Shown here piece by piece: positions 40,753 through 49,032 of a stretch of DNA of 64,000 nucleotides. Origin of the DNA: Paenibacillus flagellatus (GTDB taxonomy: Bacteria > Bacillota > Bacilli > Paenibacillales > NBRC-103111); contig NZ_QJVJ01000013.1 in NCBI RefSeq assembly GCF_003217775.1, positions 62,001-126,000 of the forward strand, in the 5' to 3' direction. The position numbers and the translations under genes are program-made. The notes beneath the pieces were generated by a model. It was not told the DNA's origin and ran no database searches. It worked only from the letters and a program-made list of their open reading frames with translations. Every line of letters starts with the position of its first letter. Position 1 is the first letter of the stretch.

Positions 40753-42768
40753 ATGAAGCATCTGAAATATATCGGGGTCGAGCTGCTCGGAATCGCCAAA
40801 AATAAAAAAGTGCTGATCTCGGTATTGGCCGTCGCTCTCGTCCCGCTGCTGTACAGCTCCATGTTCCTATGGGCGTTCTGGGACCCGTATGCCAAGCTCG
40901 ATTCGCTTCCCGTCGCCGTCGTGAACGAGGATCGGGGCGCTTCGTTTCAAGGGAAGGAGATGAAGGTCGGCGAGCAGTTCGTCGACAAGATCAAGGAGAC
41001 GAAAAGCTTCGATTGGCACTTCGTCACGAAGGAAGAAGCGATGCAAGGGTTGAAGGACAACAAGTATTACTTGGGTATCGAAATTCCACCCGATTTTTCG
41101 CAGAAGGCGACGAACGTGCTCGACGAGCACCCGTCTTCCGCCGTATTCGAATTTTACCCGAACGAAAGCTACAACTTCCTGTCTTCGCAAATCGGCAAGA
41201 CGGCCATCGACCGGATGAAGGCGGAGCTGTCGAGCCAGCTGACGAAGGCGTATACGGCAACCGTGTTCGAGAACATCCGCACGCTCTCCGGCGGCTTGGC
41301 GGATGCAGCCGACGGGGCCGGCAAGCTGTCGGAAGGGATGCGCGCCATCGAAAGCGGCATCGCCGCGATCGACGAGAACATGGCGAAGCTGGCGCAGGGC
41401 ACGCTTCCGCTGAAGGAAGGAGCAAGTGAGCTTCTGATGGGCTCGAAGCAGCTGGCCGGCGGTCTGGATCAGCTGCACCAAGGAGCCGGGCAGCTGTCGG
41501 CGGGACTCGGGCAGTTGGCGGACGGCCACAGCCGGCTGTCGGCCGGGGTCGAGCAGGCGGCGGCGGGAACGGCGCAGCTGAAGGCGGGACTGGACAACGC
41601 CGCGACGAGCTCCGTCAAGCTGAACGAAGGGGCGAGCGGCTTGGCGGCCGGCCTGGAGCAATACGCGGCGGCGCACCCGGAGCTGGCGAAGGACCCCGCG
41701 ATGGCCCAGCTCGTCGGTACGGCGAAGGCGGTTGCGGCAGGGACGAAAGAGCTGTCGGCCGGACAAAGTCAGCTGGCCGAAGGGGCGGCGAAGCTGCTGG
41801 AGGGCGAGAACGAATTGCGCGGCGGCATGGACCAGTTCGCCCAAAAGCTCGGGGAAGCGAAAGCCGGAGGCGTCACGGTCGCAAGCGGCGCCGGTTCGTT
41901 GGCGCAAGGCGGGCAGAAGCTGACGAGCGGGCTCGCTGCCCTGACCGCCGGCGTGGAGCAGCTGTCCGACGGTACGAAGCAGCTGGAGGCCGGCACCGGT
42001 AAGCTTACCGAAGGGACGTCGACCGTCGCCAGCGGCACGAACGAGCTCTCCTCGAAGCTGAAGGAAGCGGCCGACAAGACGTCGGGCATCAAAGGCTCGG
42101 ACGATATGTACCGGATGGTTGCAAGCCCGGTCGAGGTGCAGGAGGAGAAAGTGAATCCCGTACCGAACTACGGCACCGGCTTCGCCCCGTACTTCATTTC
42201 GCTCGGCTTGTTCGTCGGAGCGCTGCTCCTGACGATCGTCTTCCCGGTGCGGGAAGCGGCGGGAATTCCGAAATCCGGCTTCGCGTTGTTCCTCGGCAAG
42301 TTCGGCACGATGCTGCTTGTCGGCGCCGTGCAGGCGGTGATCGTCGATATCGTGCTTTTGCTCGGTCTCGGCATCGAAGTGAAGAGCGTTCCGTTATTCT
42401 TCGTCTTCAGCCTCGTGACGAGCTGGACGTACATGGCGCTGATCCAGCTGTTCGTGACAACGCTGGGCGACCCGGGCCGATTCGCGGCGATCGTCGTGCT
42501 CATCCTGCAGCTGACGACTTCCGCGGGGACGTTCCCGGTTGAGCTGATCCCGACGCCGCTCCAGCATTTGAACGCATGGCTGCCGATGACGTATACGGTA
42601 TCCGGCTACAAAGCGGTCATTTCCAGCGGCGATTTTGCCTTCATGCGGCAAAACGTGTACGTGCTTCTCGGCTATATCGTCGTCTGCTCGGCGATTACGC
42701 TGGCCTACTTCATCGTTCGGCATAAACGGAATGCGGCACCGGAGCGCCACGCGCCCATCGCCGTTTAA
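40753..42768 (+). CDS. YhgE/Pip-domain membrane protein
   Basis: A 671-residue protein. One N-terminal helix (about 20-42) precedes a large extracytoplasmic region with the Pip motif LPVAVVNEDRGASFQGKEM near residues 51-69, then about 270 residues of amphipathic repeats with a 7-residue spacing (GAGKLSEG, GASELLMGSKQLAGGLDQL, GAGQLSAGLGQLADG), and five to six helices at the end (about 475-660). Relatives are the phage infection protein Pip and YhgE, and ABC-2-like exporters; exact function is unclear. GAGGAGAG precedes the ATG. Controlled by the upstream TetR-type gene through its own operator. Confidence 0.83.
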   Translation: MKHLKYIGVELLGIAKNKKVLISVLAVALVPLLYSSMFLWAFWDPYAKLDSLPVAVVNEDRGASFQGKEMKVGEQFVDKIKETKSFDWHFVTKEEAMQGLKDNKYYLGIEIPPDFSQKATNVLDEHPSSAVFEFYPNESYNFLSSQIGKTAIDRMKAELSSQLTKAYTATVFENIRTLSGGLADAADGAGKLSEGMRAIESGIAAIDENMAKLAQGTLPLKEGASELLMGSKQLAGGLDQLHQGAGQLSAGLGQLADGHSRLSAGVEQAAAGTAQLKAGLDNAATSSVKLNEGASGLAAGLEQYAAAHPELAKDPAMAQLVGTAKAVAAGTKELSAGQSQLAEGAAKLLEGENELRGGMDQFAQKLGEAKAGGVTVASGAGSLAQGGQKLTSGLAALTAGVEQLSDGTKQLEAGTGKLTEGTSTVASGTNELSSKLKEAADKTSGIKGSDDMYRMVASPVEVQEEKVNPVPNYGTGFAPYFISLGLFVGALLLTIVFPVREAAGIPKSGFALFLGKFGTMLLVGAVQAVIVDIVLLLGLGIEVKSVPLFFVFSLVTSWTYMALIQLFVTTLGDPGRFAAIVVLILQLTTSAGTFPVELIPTPLQHLNAWLPMTYTVSGYKAVISSGDFAFMRQNVYVLLGYIVVCSAITLAYFIVRHKRNAAPERHAPIAV

Positions 42769-42777
42769 CTTGAATCG

Positions 42778-42800
42778 GACGCCCTGTCGGGCGTCTTTTT
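42778..42800 (+). terminator. Terminator of the YhgDE-like operon
   Basis: GACGCCC (42778-42784), loop TGTC, GGGCGTC (42789-42795), then five T. Confidence 0.9.
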
Positions 42801-43031
42801 CATTCCGGCGATAAAGTCGAGCGTTCGGGGAATCGTCCAAAGCCGCCCGGTTGTCGTCGACCCTCCATTTCCAATGAAAGGGAGTAACGATTTTCCGAAA
42901 AGGGGAGTGGAGGAACAGCGGATTGGGAATCCTACTTATCACGATATGGGAAAAAACAGCGACCGGGCATGGGCGAGCGCTGGAAGAAGCGCGGCCATGA
43001 GAGAAAATCCTGGACAAAGGGTAGATGATGC

Positions 43032-43490
43032 GTGAGGGGTATCGACAGATTGTTATGGAGCATAGCGCTTCCGGGATTCGGCCAATATTTGAATAATCAA
43101 TATATTAAAGGTACGGTACTCCTGCTTTTGGAATTCGTCATCAACGTCAAGTCTCACCTGAACCTGATCATCATTTCGAGCTTCACGGGACGGATCGATA
43201 CCGCGATCGCCCAGACGGACTACGAATGGCTGATGTTTTATCCGTGTCTTTATATGTACGCCATATGGGACGCTTACCATCACGCGGTCAAGTCTCCTCT
43301 CGCGACGGCCGTTCCGTTTGCGTTGGCGGCTTATTTGGCTACGGTCGGGATCATTTTCTCTTCCTCCCTCCGGATCGGAGGCGTCTTATTGGGCCCGGTG
43401 TGGCTGCCGATGTTGTGCTGCTTCCTCGGCCTGGGGGTGGGATATGCGGGGATCGGCCGGTTTAACCGGGCGAGGCAAACGGGCGATTGA
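43032..43490 (+). CDS. TM2-like small membrane protein
   Basis: A 152-residue protein with about four helices. The N-terminal LWSIALPGFGQYLNNQYIKGTVLLLLEFVIN is a TM2-type pattern (two helices joined by a short GQ-x-L turn) widespread in Bacillota. The start appears to be GTG 43032, with AAGGG 10 bp upstream; it overlaps the stop of a 53-codon open frame (42874-43035) whose reality is doubtful. Function unknown. Confidence 0.65.
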   Translation: MRGIDRLLWSIALPGFGQYLNNQYIKGTVLLLLEFVINVKSHLNLIIISSFTGRIDTAIAQTDYEWLMFYPCLYMYAIWDAYHHAVKSPLATAVPFALAAYLATVGIIFSSSLRIGGVLLGPVWLPMLCCFLGLGVGYAGIGRFNRARQTGD

Positions 43491-43532
43491 GCGGAGGAAT
43501 CCAACCATTCGAACCAAGCGTGCGATCCGATG

Positions 43533-43563
43533 AAAAAGGCGCTCCCCGTCAGAGGTGCGCCTT
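43533..43563 (-). terminator. Terminator overlapping the end of the secreted-protein gene
   Basis: On the minus strand AAGGCGC (43557-43563) pairs with GCGCCTT (43536-43542), followed by TTT; the stem includes the last codons of the gene at 43549. Confidence 0.65.
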
Positions 43564-43968
43564 GGCGTCGGTTCCGTATACGCTTCGTGTAATCATATCG
43601 GTCAGCTCCGCCTTGTGGGCGAGGTACCGGTCCCAGGACAGACTGCCGCTGGCGAGTCGCCGGTCCAACTGCTCCGACAGCTCGGAAACTTGCAGATCGA
43701 TGACGTGCCGGGCGTCCTTGCCGTTGGCTGCGGCGATATCCGCAAGCGACCGGCCTTCGTACAGCGCGTCGTAAATTTGTTCGTCGGTCGAAACCCCGAG
43801 CGCTTCATGCAAGGCCGCGCTCGCATCCGTCTCGCAAGGGCGGATCGATTCCGCTTGGTCCGGCGTTCGGAGCAAGCTTCCGGCGTGCGCTTCTTCGCTT
43901 TGGAAGACGGAGCCGATGGAGATGACGACGGCGATGGCGCCGATCATCACGATTTGTTTAGGGTTCAT
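43549..43968 (-). CDS. Small secreted protein of unknown function
   Basis: A 139-residue protein with a signal peptide (hydrophobic 5-19, cleavage near AHA at about 29). The mature part has a helical repeat-like segment LYEGRSLADIAAANGKDARHVIDLQVSELSEQLDRRL, a pattern seen in small secreted Bacillota proteins in which SLADIA-NG-D and a following long helix recur. AGAGGAATC precedes the ATG. Stands alone. No function can be assigned. Confidence 0.65.
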   Translation of the reverse strand: MNPKQIVMIGAIAVVISIGSVFQSEEAHAGSLLRTPDQAESIRPCETDASAALHEALGVSTDEQIYDALYEGRSLADIAAANGKDARHVIDLQVSELSEQLDRRLASGSLSWDRYLAHKAELTDMITRSVYGTDAKAHL

Positions 43969-44075
43969 GCCGATTCCTCTTTTCCGCAGGAAAGGTTGAT
44001 CGCAGGTAAGATGACGGTTGCGTTCGGATTTCGTGCGCTACTCTTAGTAATACGAACGAACCCGGATATGGTTGC

Positions 44076-44105
44076 AAAAAAAATCGGGCCCGTCGGGGGG
44101 CCCGA
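44076..44105 (-). terminator. Terminator of the GNAT acetyltransferase gene
   Basis: TCGGGCCC (44084-44091) and GGGCCCGA (44098-44105) with an eight-T run on the minus strand. Confidence 0.88.
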
Positions 44106-44115
44106 CATTTTCTTT

Positions 44116-44667
44116 TTATCGCCCCCGGTACGCTTTTTCGTGAAAGCGGGTAATGATACGGAACAACGATTCCCCGTCCGACGGAAGCGCTGCGTCCGGA
44201 CGCAGCGGCAGCGAGAGCGCCCGATACGGCTCCGGCACCCAAATATAGCGATGAACGTAATCGGCGGGCGTGAAGCCGTAACGTTCCCAGAAACGGGACC
44301 GCCGCCGGTTCGTCTCCGTCGGGTCGGCTTCGATCTCGATGACGATGCCGTCCAGCTTTTTGGCCGTTCTCGCCCACTCGCACATGTAATCGAGCAGTTC
44401 CCTCCCGACGCCTCGCCCCCGCTTCGCCGCCGCTACGGCCAAATAATCGATAAGCAGCACCCGGTCCCGGGGCATCGTTCCCGTCAACGCCATCGCCGCC
44501 GCAGTCTCCCCGTCGAACGCCACGTGCAGCTCGCACATCCGCTTGTCGAACATGCGGCGGATGATCGATTCGGGCTTGCGGCCTTCCTTCGGGAACGATT
44601 CGTCGTAGATGCGATAAGCTTGCCGCCACAACGCTTCGTCCCACTGCTCGGTCGTCACGATTTTCAT
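44116..44667 (-). CDS. GNAT-family N-acetyltransferase
   Basis: A 183-residue acetyltransferase. The acyl-CoA loop is canonical (LLIDYLAVAAAKRGRGVGRELL, RGRGVG), followed by FWERYGFTPAD, a standard GNAT C-terminal strand-helix element. I chose ATG 44667 because GAGGAGGAGG precedes it; the longer frame to 44784 has no ribosome binding site. The substrate cannot be told. Unlike the paralog pair at 25-26 kb, this one has an intact acetyl-CoA motif. Confidence 0.8.
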   Translation of the reverse strand: MKIVTTEQWDEALWRQAYRIYDESFPKEGRKPESIIRRMFDKRMCELHVAFDGETAAAMALTGTMPRDRVLLIDYLAVAAAKRGRGVGRELLDYMCEWARTAKKLDGIVIEIEADPTETNRRRSRFWERYGFTPADYVHRYIWVPEPYRALSLPLRPDAALPSDGESLFRIITRFHEKAYRGR

Positions 44668-44959
44668 GGGCGCCTCCTCCTCTTCGTCCTCCTTCTTCAG
44701 TTTCCCGATTTTCGCGAAAAAGTAAAGAATGATCGTCTTTTCGCGTGCGGAGGACATGGCGAATGTCATGGATCGGGCTCGCATTTTTGTTACTTTTTAC
44801 CTATATGCAAGGAGGTGATGACAACACTCGTGACTGACAGTCCGGTCCGAAAAAGGGACAATGGTTGCAGTCCGGCAAAAGGTGGAAAACCGGGCCGCGG
44901 GCCCGTATGAAACGATTGCCGGAACCATAAAAACCGGAGTACGGGAGGACCAAACGGCA

Positions 44960-47900
44960 ATGAAGAGAAAGACGCTGCGCCAATTGTTGTGTACCGGCAT
45001 GAGCATCGGCCTGGTGCTGGCCTGCGGCATGTCCGCATGGGCCGCGCCGGCGAATGACGTCGGCGGTCATTGGGCGGAGAAGCAATTGAAGGAATGGTTG
45101 TCCAAAGGCTACATCCAAGGCTATGAGGACGGAAGCGTGCAGCCCGACAAGGCCGTGACGCGCGCGGAATTTTTGGCTCTGATCAACCGGTCGTTCGGAT
45201 TGACCGGGGAAGCGGCGGTCGATTACCCGGACGTGACGGCGGGAAGCTGGCAGCACGCGGAGGTGGCGAAGGCGCTGAAAGCCGGCTACGTCAGCGGCTA
45301 CGAGGACCATACGTTCCGTCCGTCGAAGCCGATATCCCGTCAGGAGGCGGCGGCCATTATCGCGAAGCTGGTCGAGCTGCCGGCGCCGGCATCGGCCGAA
45401 GGGGCGTTGAACGCGTTCAAGGACGCCGGCGATATCGCCGACTGGAGCAAACCGGCCGTCGCGGCGGTCGTCGAGAAAGGGCTGATGGACGGGTATGAAG
45501 ACCGGTCCTACCGGCCGAATCGCAGCATTACGCGCGCCGAAGCGGTAGCGACGCTGAACGCGGCGCTGGAGACGAGAGCGGTCGATCCATCGACCGTCGT
45601 CTACGGCAAAGCGGGCGTATACGGTCCGGAAACCGGATCGGAGACGATCGCGGGCGATGTCGTCATCGAGGCGGCAGGCATCACGCTCCGCAACGTCGTC
45701 GTCGAAGGCGACTTGACGGTGGCCGCAGGGGTGGGCGGCGGCGATGCGACGCTGGACAACGTGACGGTGAAAGGAACGACCCGCGTGCATGGGGGCGGCG
45801 AGCATTCCGTTCATTTCAACAATACGGTGTTGGCGACGGTCGTCGTCGACAAGAAGGACGGCACGATCCGCATCGTGGCCGAAGGGTCCACGCGGGTGGA
45901 GACGGTCACCGTGCTGTCCCCGGCTCTGGTGGAGGAAGCGGGACTGACGTCGGACGGCTTCGTCGCGGTGAAGCTGGCGGACGAGCTTCCGGCGGACGCG
46001 AAGGTGACGCTGATCGGCAAGTTCGACTCGGTGGACATTCAGGCCGCTTCGATCGCGGTCGAGGTTCCGCAAGGGTCCGTCGGGAAGCTGAACGTTGCGA
46101 AGGAAGCGGGCCGCTCTTCGGTCAAGCTGGGCGAAGGGACGACGGTCGCGGAGCTCGTGCTGAACGCGGTGCTGAAGGTGCTCGGCCAAGGCACGATCCA
46201 GAAGGCGACGGCGAACGAAGGCTCTCAGGGCAGCTCCTTCGAGAAAAAGCCGGCGGCGGTGGAAGGCGCGCAAAAGGATGCGGTGGCGTCCGGCGGAAAC
46301 GCGCCGGCCGCGGGCGGAACGACGTCAGGCGGAGGCAGCGATAGCGGCGGCTCGACGACGGACGATCAGCCTCCGGCGGCGCCGGCCGTGACGGGCGTGA
46401 CCGAAGGCGCGACGTACGCAAGCGCGGCGCCGACGTGGAGCGAGGTCGCGGGCGTGACGATCGCGGCGACGCTGGCGAAGGACGGCGGAGCGGCGGAGCC
46501 GTATGCGAAAGGGACGCCGATCGAGGCGACCGGCAGCTATACGCTGGTCGTGACGGCGACGAAGGCGTCGAACGGCATGACGGCGAAGGCGACCGTGCAT
46601 TTTGCGGTCGATGCGGACGCACCCGCGGCGCCGGTCGTGGCGGGCGTGACGGAAGGCGAGACGTATGCAAGTGCGGCGCCGACATGGAGCGAGGTCGCAG
46701 GCGTGACGAGCGCGGCGACGCTGGCGAAGGACGGCGGAGCGGCCGAGCCGTATGCGAGCGGAACGCCGATCGAGGCGACCGGCAGCTATGAGCTGGTCGT
46801 AACGGCGACGAAGGCGTCGAACGGGAAGACAGCTGCGGCGACGGTCGCGTTTAAGGTCGATGCGGATCTGCCCGCGGCGCCGGTCGTGACGGGCGTAACG
46901 GAAGGCGCGACGTATGTAAGCGCGACTCCGGCATGGACGGATGCGGCAGGCGTGACGAGCGCGGCGACGCTGTCCAAAAACGGCGGAGCGGCCGAGTCGT
47001 ATGCGAGCGGAACGCCGATCACGGCAACCGGCAGCTACGAGCTGGTCGTGACGGCGACGAAAGCGTCGAACGGGAAGACGGCGAGTACGACGGTATCGTT
47101 TAAGGTGGACGCGGAAGCGCCGGCGGCGCCGGTCGTGAAGGGCGTGACGGAAGGCGCGACGTATGCGAGCGCGACTCCGGCGTGGAGCGAGATCGCGGGC
47201 GTGACGAGCGCGGCGACGCTGTCCAAAGACGGCAGAGCGGCCGAGTCGTATGCGAGCGGAACGCCGATCACGGCAACCGGCAGCTACGAGCTGATCGTGA
47301 CGGCGACGAAGACGTCGAACGGCTTGACGGCGTCGACGACGGTTACGTTTTCGATTGACGCGGACGTGCCGGCGGCACCGGTCGTGACGGGCGTGACGGA
47401 AGGCGCGACGTATGTGAGCGCAACGCCGGCATGGACGGATGCGACGGGTACGACGAGCACGGCGACGCTGGCGAAGAACGGCGGAACGGCGGAGCCGTAC
47501 GCGAGCGGAACGCCGATTGCGGCGAGCGGCAGCTATGTGCTCGAAGTAACGGCGACGAAAACGTCGAACGGGAAGACGGCGACGACGACGGTATCGTTTA
47601 AGGTAGACGCGGAAGCGCCGGCGGCGCCGGTCGTGACGGGCGTGACGGAAGGCGCGACGTATGCAAGCGCGACTCCGGCGTGGACGGATGCGGCCGGTAC
47701 GACGAGCACGGCGACGTTGACGAAGAACGGCGGAGCGGCGGAGCCGTATACGAGCGGAACGCCGATCGCGGCGACCGGCACCTATGCGCTCGAAGTAACG
47801 GCGACGAAGACGTCGAACGGCTTGACGGCTTCGACGACGGTTACGTTCACAGTGGACGCGGAAGCGCCGGCGGCGCCGGTCGTGACGGGCGTGACGGAAG

Positions 47901-48589
47901 GCGCGACATATGCGAGCGCGACTCCGACATGGACGGATGCGGCAGGCACGACGAGCACGGCGACGCTGACGAAGAACGGCGGAGCGGCGAACCCGTATGC
48001 GAAAGGGACGCCGATCACGGAGACCGGCACCTATGCGCTCGAAGTAACGGCATCGAAGACGTCGAACGGCTTGACGGCGACGACGACGGTTACGTTTGCG
48101 GTGGACGCGGAAGCGCCGGCGACGCCATCCGTCACGGGCGTTACGTACGGCTTGACGTATGCAAGCGCGACGCCGACGTGGACGGATGAGCCGGGAACGA
48201 CGAGTACGGCGACGCTGTCCAAGGACGGCGGGGCGCCGGCGGCCTATACGAGCGGGACGACGATCGACGCGGACGGTTCGTACGTGCTTGTGGTGACGGC
48301 GACGAAGACGTTGAACGGCCTGACGGCGACGACGACGATTCCGTTTACGATCGATACGGTGCCGCCGGCCAGACCGACGGTGACGGGCGTGACATACTCG
48401 GTGTACGCTCCGACGTGGACCGATGTGCCGGGCGTGACGATTACGGCCGTCCTGGAGAAGGACAACGTCGTCATTCCGTTTGCGAAGGGCGATACGCTTA
48501 CCGATCCGGGCCATTACAAGCTGACCGTTACCGCGCGTAAAGAATCGAACGGTCTGGAGGACGTCGCGACGTACGAATTTACGATTTAA
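44960..48589 (+). CDS. SLH-domain surface protein with nine Ig-like repeats
   Basis: A 1209-residue secreted protein. Signal peptide (residues 1-34, ending WAAPA), then three SLH motifs at about 35-215 (HWAEKQLKEWLSKGYIQGYE, KALKAGYVSGYEDHTFRPSK, VEKGLMDGYEDRSYRPNRSI) that bind pyruvylated secondary cell-wall polymer. A beta-rich region (about 220-450) and a Gly/Ser linker precede nine tandem repeats of 83 residues beginning PAAPVVTGVTEGATYAS; the last is degenerate. GGGAGG lies 11 bp before ATG 44960; an in-frame ATG at 44861 lacks signal-peptide features. Probably an adhesin or S-layer-associated protein. Low cysteine and high Thr/Ala/Gly in the repeats suit an extended stalk. Confidence 0.87.
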   Translation: MKRKTLRQLLCTGMSIGLVLACGMSAWAAPANDVGGHWAEKQLKEWLSKGYIQGYEDGSVQPDKAVTRAEFLALINRSFGLTGEAAVDYPDVTAGSWQHAEVAKALKAGYVSGYEDHTFRPSKPISRQEAAAIIAKLVELPAPASAEGALNAFKDAGDIADWSKPAVAAVVEKGLMDGYEDRSYRPNRSITRAEAVATLNAALETRAVDPSTVVYGKAGVYGPETGSETIAGDVVIEAAGITLRNVVVEGDLTVAAGVGGGDATLDNVTVKGTTRVHGGGEHSVHFNNTVLATVVVDKKDGTIRIVAEGSTRVETVTVLSPALVEEAGLTSDGFVAVKLADELPADAKVTLIGKFDSVDIQAASIAVEVPQGSVGKLNVAKEAGRSSVKLGEGTTVAELVLNAVLKVLGQGTIQKATANEGSQGSSFEKKPAAVEGAQKDAVASGGNAPAAGGTTSGGGSDSGGSTTDDQPPAAPAVTGVTEGATYASAAPTWSEVAGVTIAATLAKDGGAAEPYAKGTPIEATGSYTLVVTATKASNGMTAKATVHFAVDADAPAAPVVAGVTEGETYASAAPTWSEVAGVTSAATLAKDGGAAEPYASGTPIEATGSYELVVTATKASNGKTAAATVAFKVDADLPAAPVVTGVTEGATYVSATPAWTDAAGVTSAATLSKNGGAAESYASGTPITATGSYELVVTATKASNGKTASTTVSFKVDAEAPAAPVVKGVTEGATYASATPAWSEIAGVTSAATLSKDGRAAESYASGTPITATGSYELIVTATKTSNGLTASTTVTFSIDADVPAAPVVTGVTEGATYVSATPAWTDATGTTSTATLAKNGGTAEPYASGTPIAASGSYVLEVTATKTSNGKTATTTVSFKVDAEAPAAPVVTGVTEGATYASATPAWTDAAGTTSTATLTKNGGAAEPYTSGTPIAATGTYALEVTATKTSNGLTASTTVTFTVDAEAPAAPVVTGVTEGATYASATPTWTDAAGTTSTATLTKNGGAANPYAKGTPITETGTYALEVTASKTSNGLTATTTVTFAVDAEAPATPSVTGVTYGLTYASATPTWTDEPGTTSTATLSKDGGAPAAYTSGTTIDADGSYVLVVTATKTLNGLTATTTIPFTIDTVPPARPTVTGVTYSVYAPTWTDVPGVTITAVLEKDNVVIPFAKGDTLTDPGHYKLTVTARKESNGLEDVATYEFTI
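46373..48586 (+). repeat. Nine tandem 249-bp repeats in the SLH protein gene
   Basis: Units start at 46373, 46622, 46871, 47120, 47369, 47618, 47867, 48116 and 48365. The first eight are exactly 249 bp (83 codons) in phase; the ninth is shorter and divergent. Units 5-7 are the most alike, pointing to recent duplication. The ninth and eighth units show most change, a sign of array growth from the middle. Confidence 0.9.
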
Positions 48590-48636
48590 CGTTAGCGGCA
48601 CCGACGAACTAATATCCTATATTGTTGACATGAAAG

Positions 48637-48668
48637 TCCCCCGACGCCATCGCGTTCGGGGGATTTTG
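48637..48668 (+). terminator. Terminator of the SLH protein gene
   Basis: TCCCCCGA (48637-48644) and TCGGGGGA (48656-48663), followed by TTTTG. The 443-bp gap between 48590 and 49032 holds this terminator and two promoter arrays. Confidence 0.75.
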
Positions 48669-48707
48669 CCTTTCCGACATTCATTGGAACGCCCCCTAAC
48701 GACAAGC

Positions 48708-48762
48708 CTTCAGGAAACGTTCAGCCGACGCTCATGGAAGATTCAGGACGCTCCCGTATACT
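48708..48762 (+). promoter_or_regulatory. Promoter array 1: four TCAG repeats at 11-bp period and -10
   Basis: TCAG/TCAT cores begin at 48710, 48721, 48732 and 48743, each 11 bp apart, giving 11-mers such as GTTCAGCCGAC. A -10 TATACT follows at 48757-48762, 14 bp from the start of the last core. No TTGACA-like -35 is present. This is the layout of OmpR-family response-regulator activation sites. Confidence 0.7.
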
Positions 48763-48813
48763 GCAGTCTGTAAGTCGAATCCGATACCGGGAGGGCGGCG
48801 CCGATGTCGGAAC

Positions 48814-48890
48814 GTTCGGCGAACGCTCAGCTTCTTTTCAGCGTACGCTCAGGTTCCGTTCATCGGCAAGACATAAACGGGGCCTATACT
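48814..48890 (+). promoter_or_regulatory. Promoter array 2: five TCAG-like repeats at 11-bp period and -10
   Basis: Cores TCGG, TCAG, TCAG, TCAG, TCAT begin at 48816, 48827, 48838, 48849 and 48860. The -10 TATACT is at 48885-48890, 25 bp from the start of the last core, that is the spacing of array 1 plus one repeat. It is the promoter nearest to the adaptor gene. Confidence 0.7.
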
Positions 48891-49032
48891 ACGGACGGAG
48901 GAGATCCGGGAGATCGAGAGAGAAGGTTGGAAAACGAACGAACGCAAGCGGCGGGCGAACCGCTCCGAACCATCATCGGGACGGGTGCTCGCACCGCGGA
49001 ACAGGCGTCGGCGGATGGGGAGGAAGAGGGAC

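Noticed and set aside
46373-48586. Regular repeats considered as a CRISPR or satellite array
   Set aside because: Units are 249 bp, in frame, and encode Ig-like domains; there are no unique spacers.
46325-48601. 758-codon minus-strand frame across the SLH repeats
   Set aside because: It simply mirrors the 249-bp repeat units and is almost entirely Arg; not a gene.
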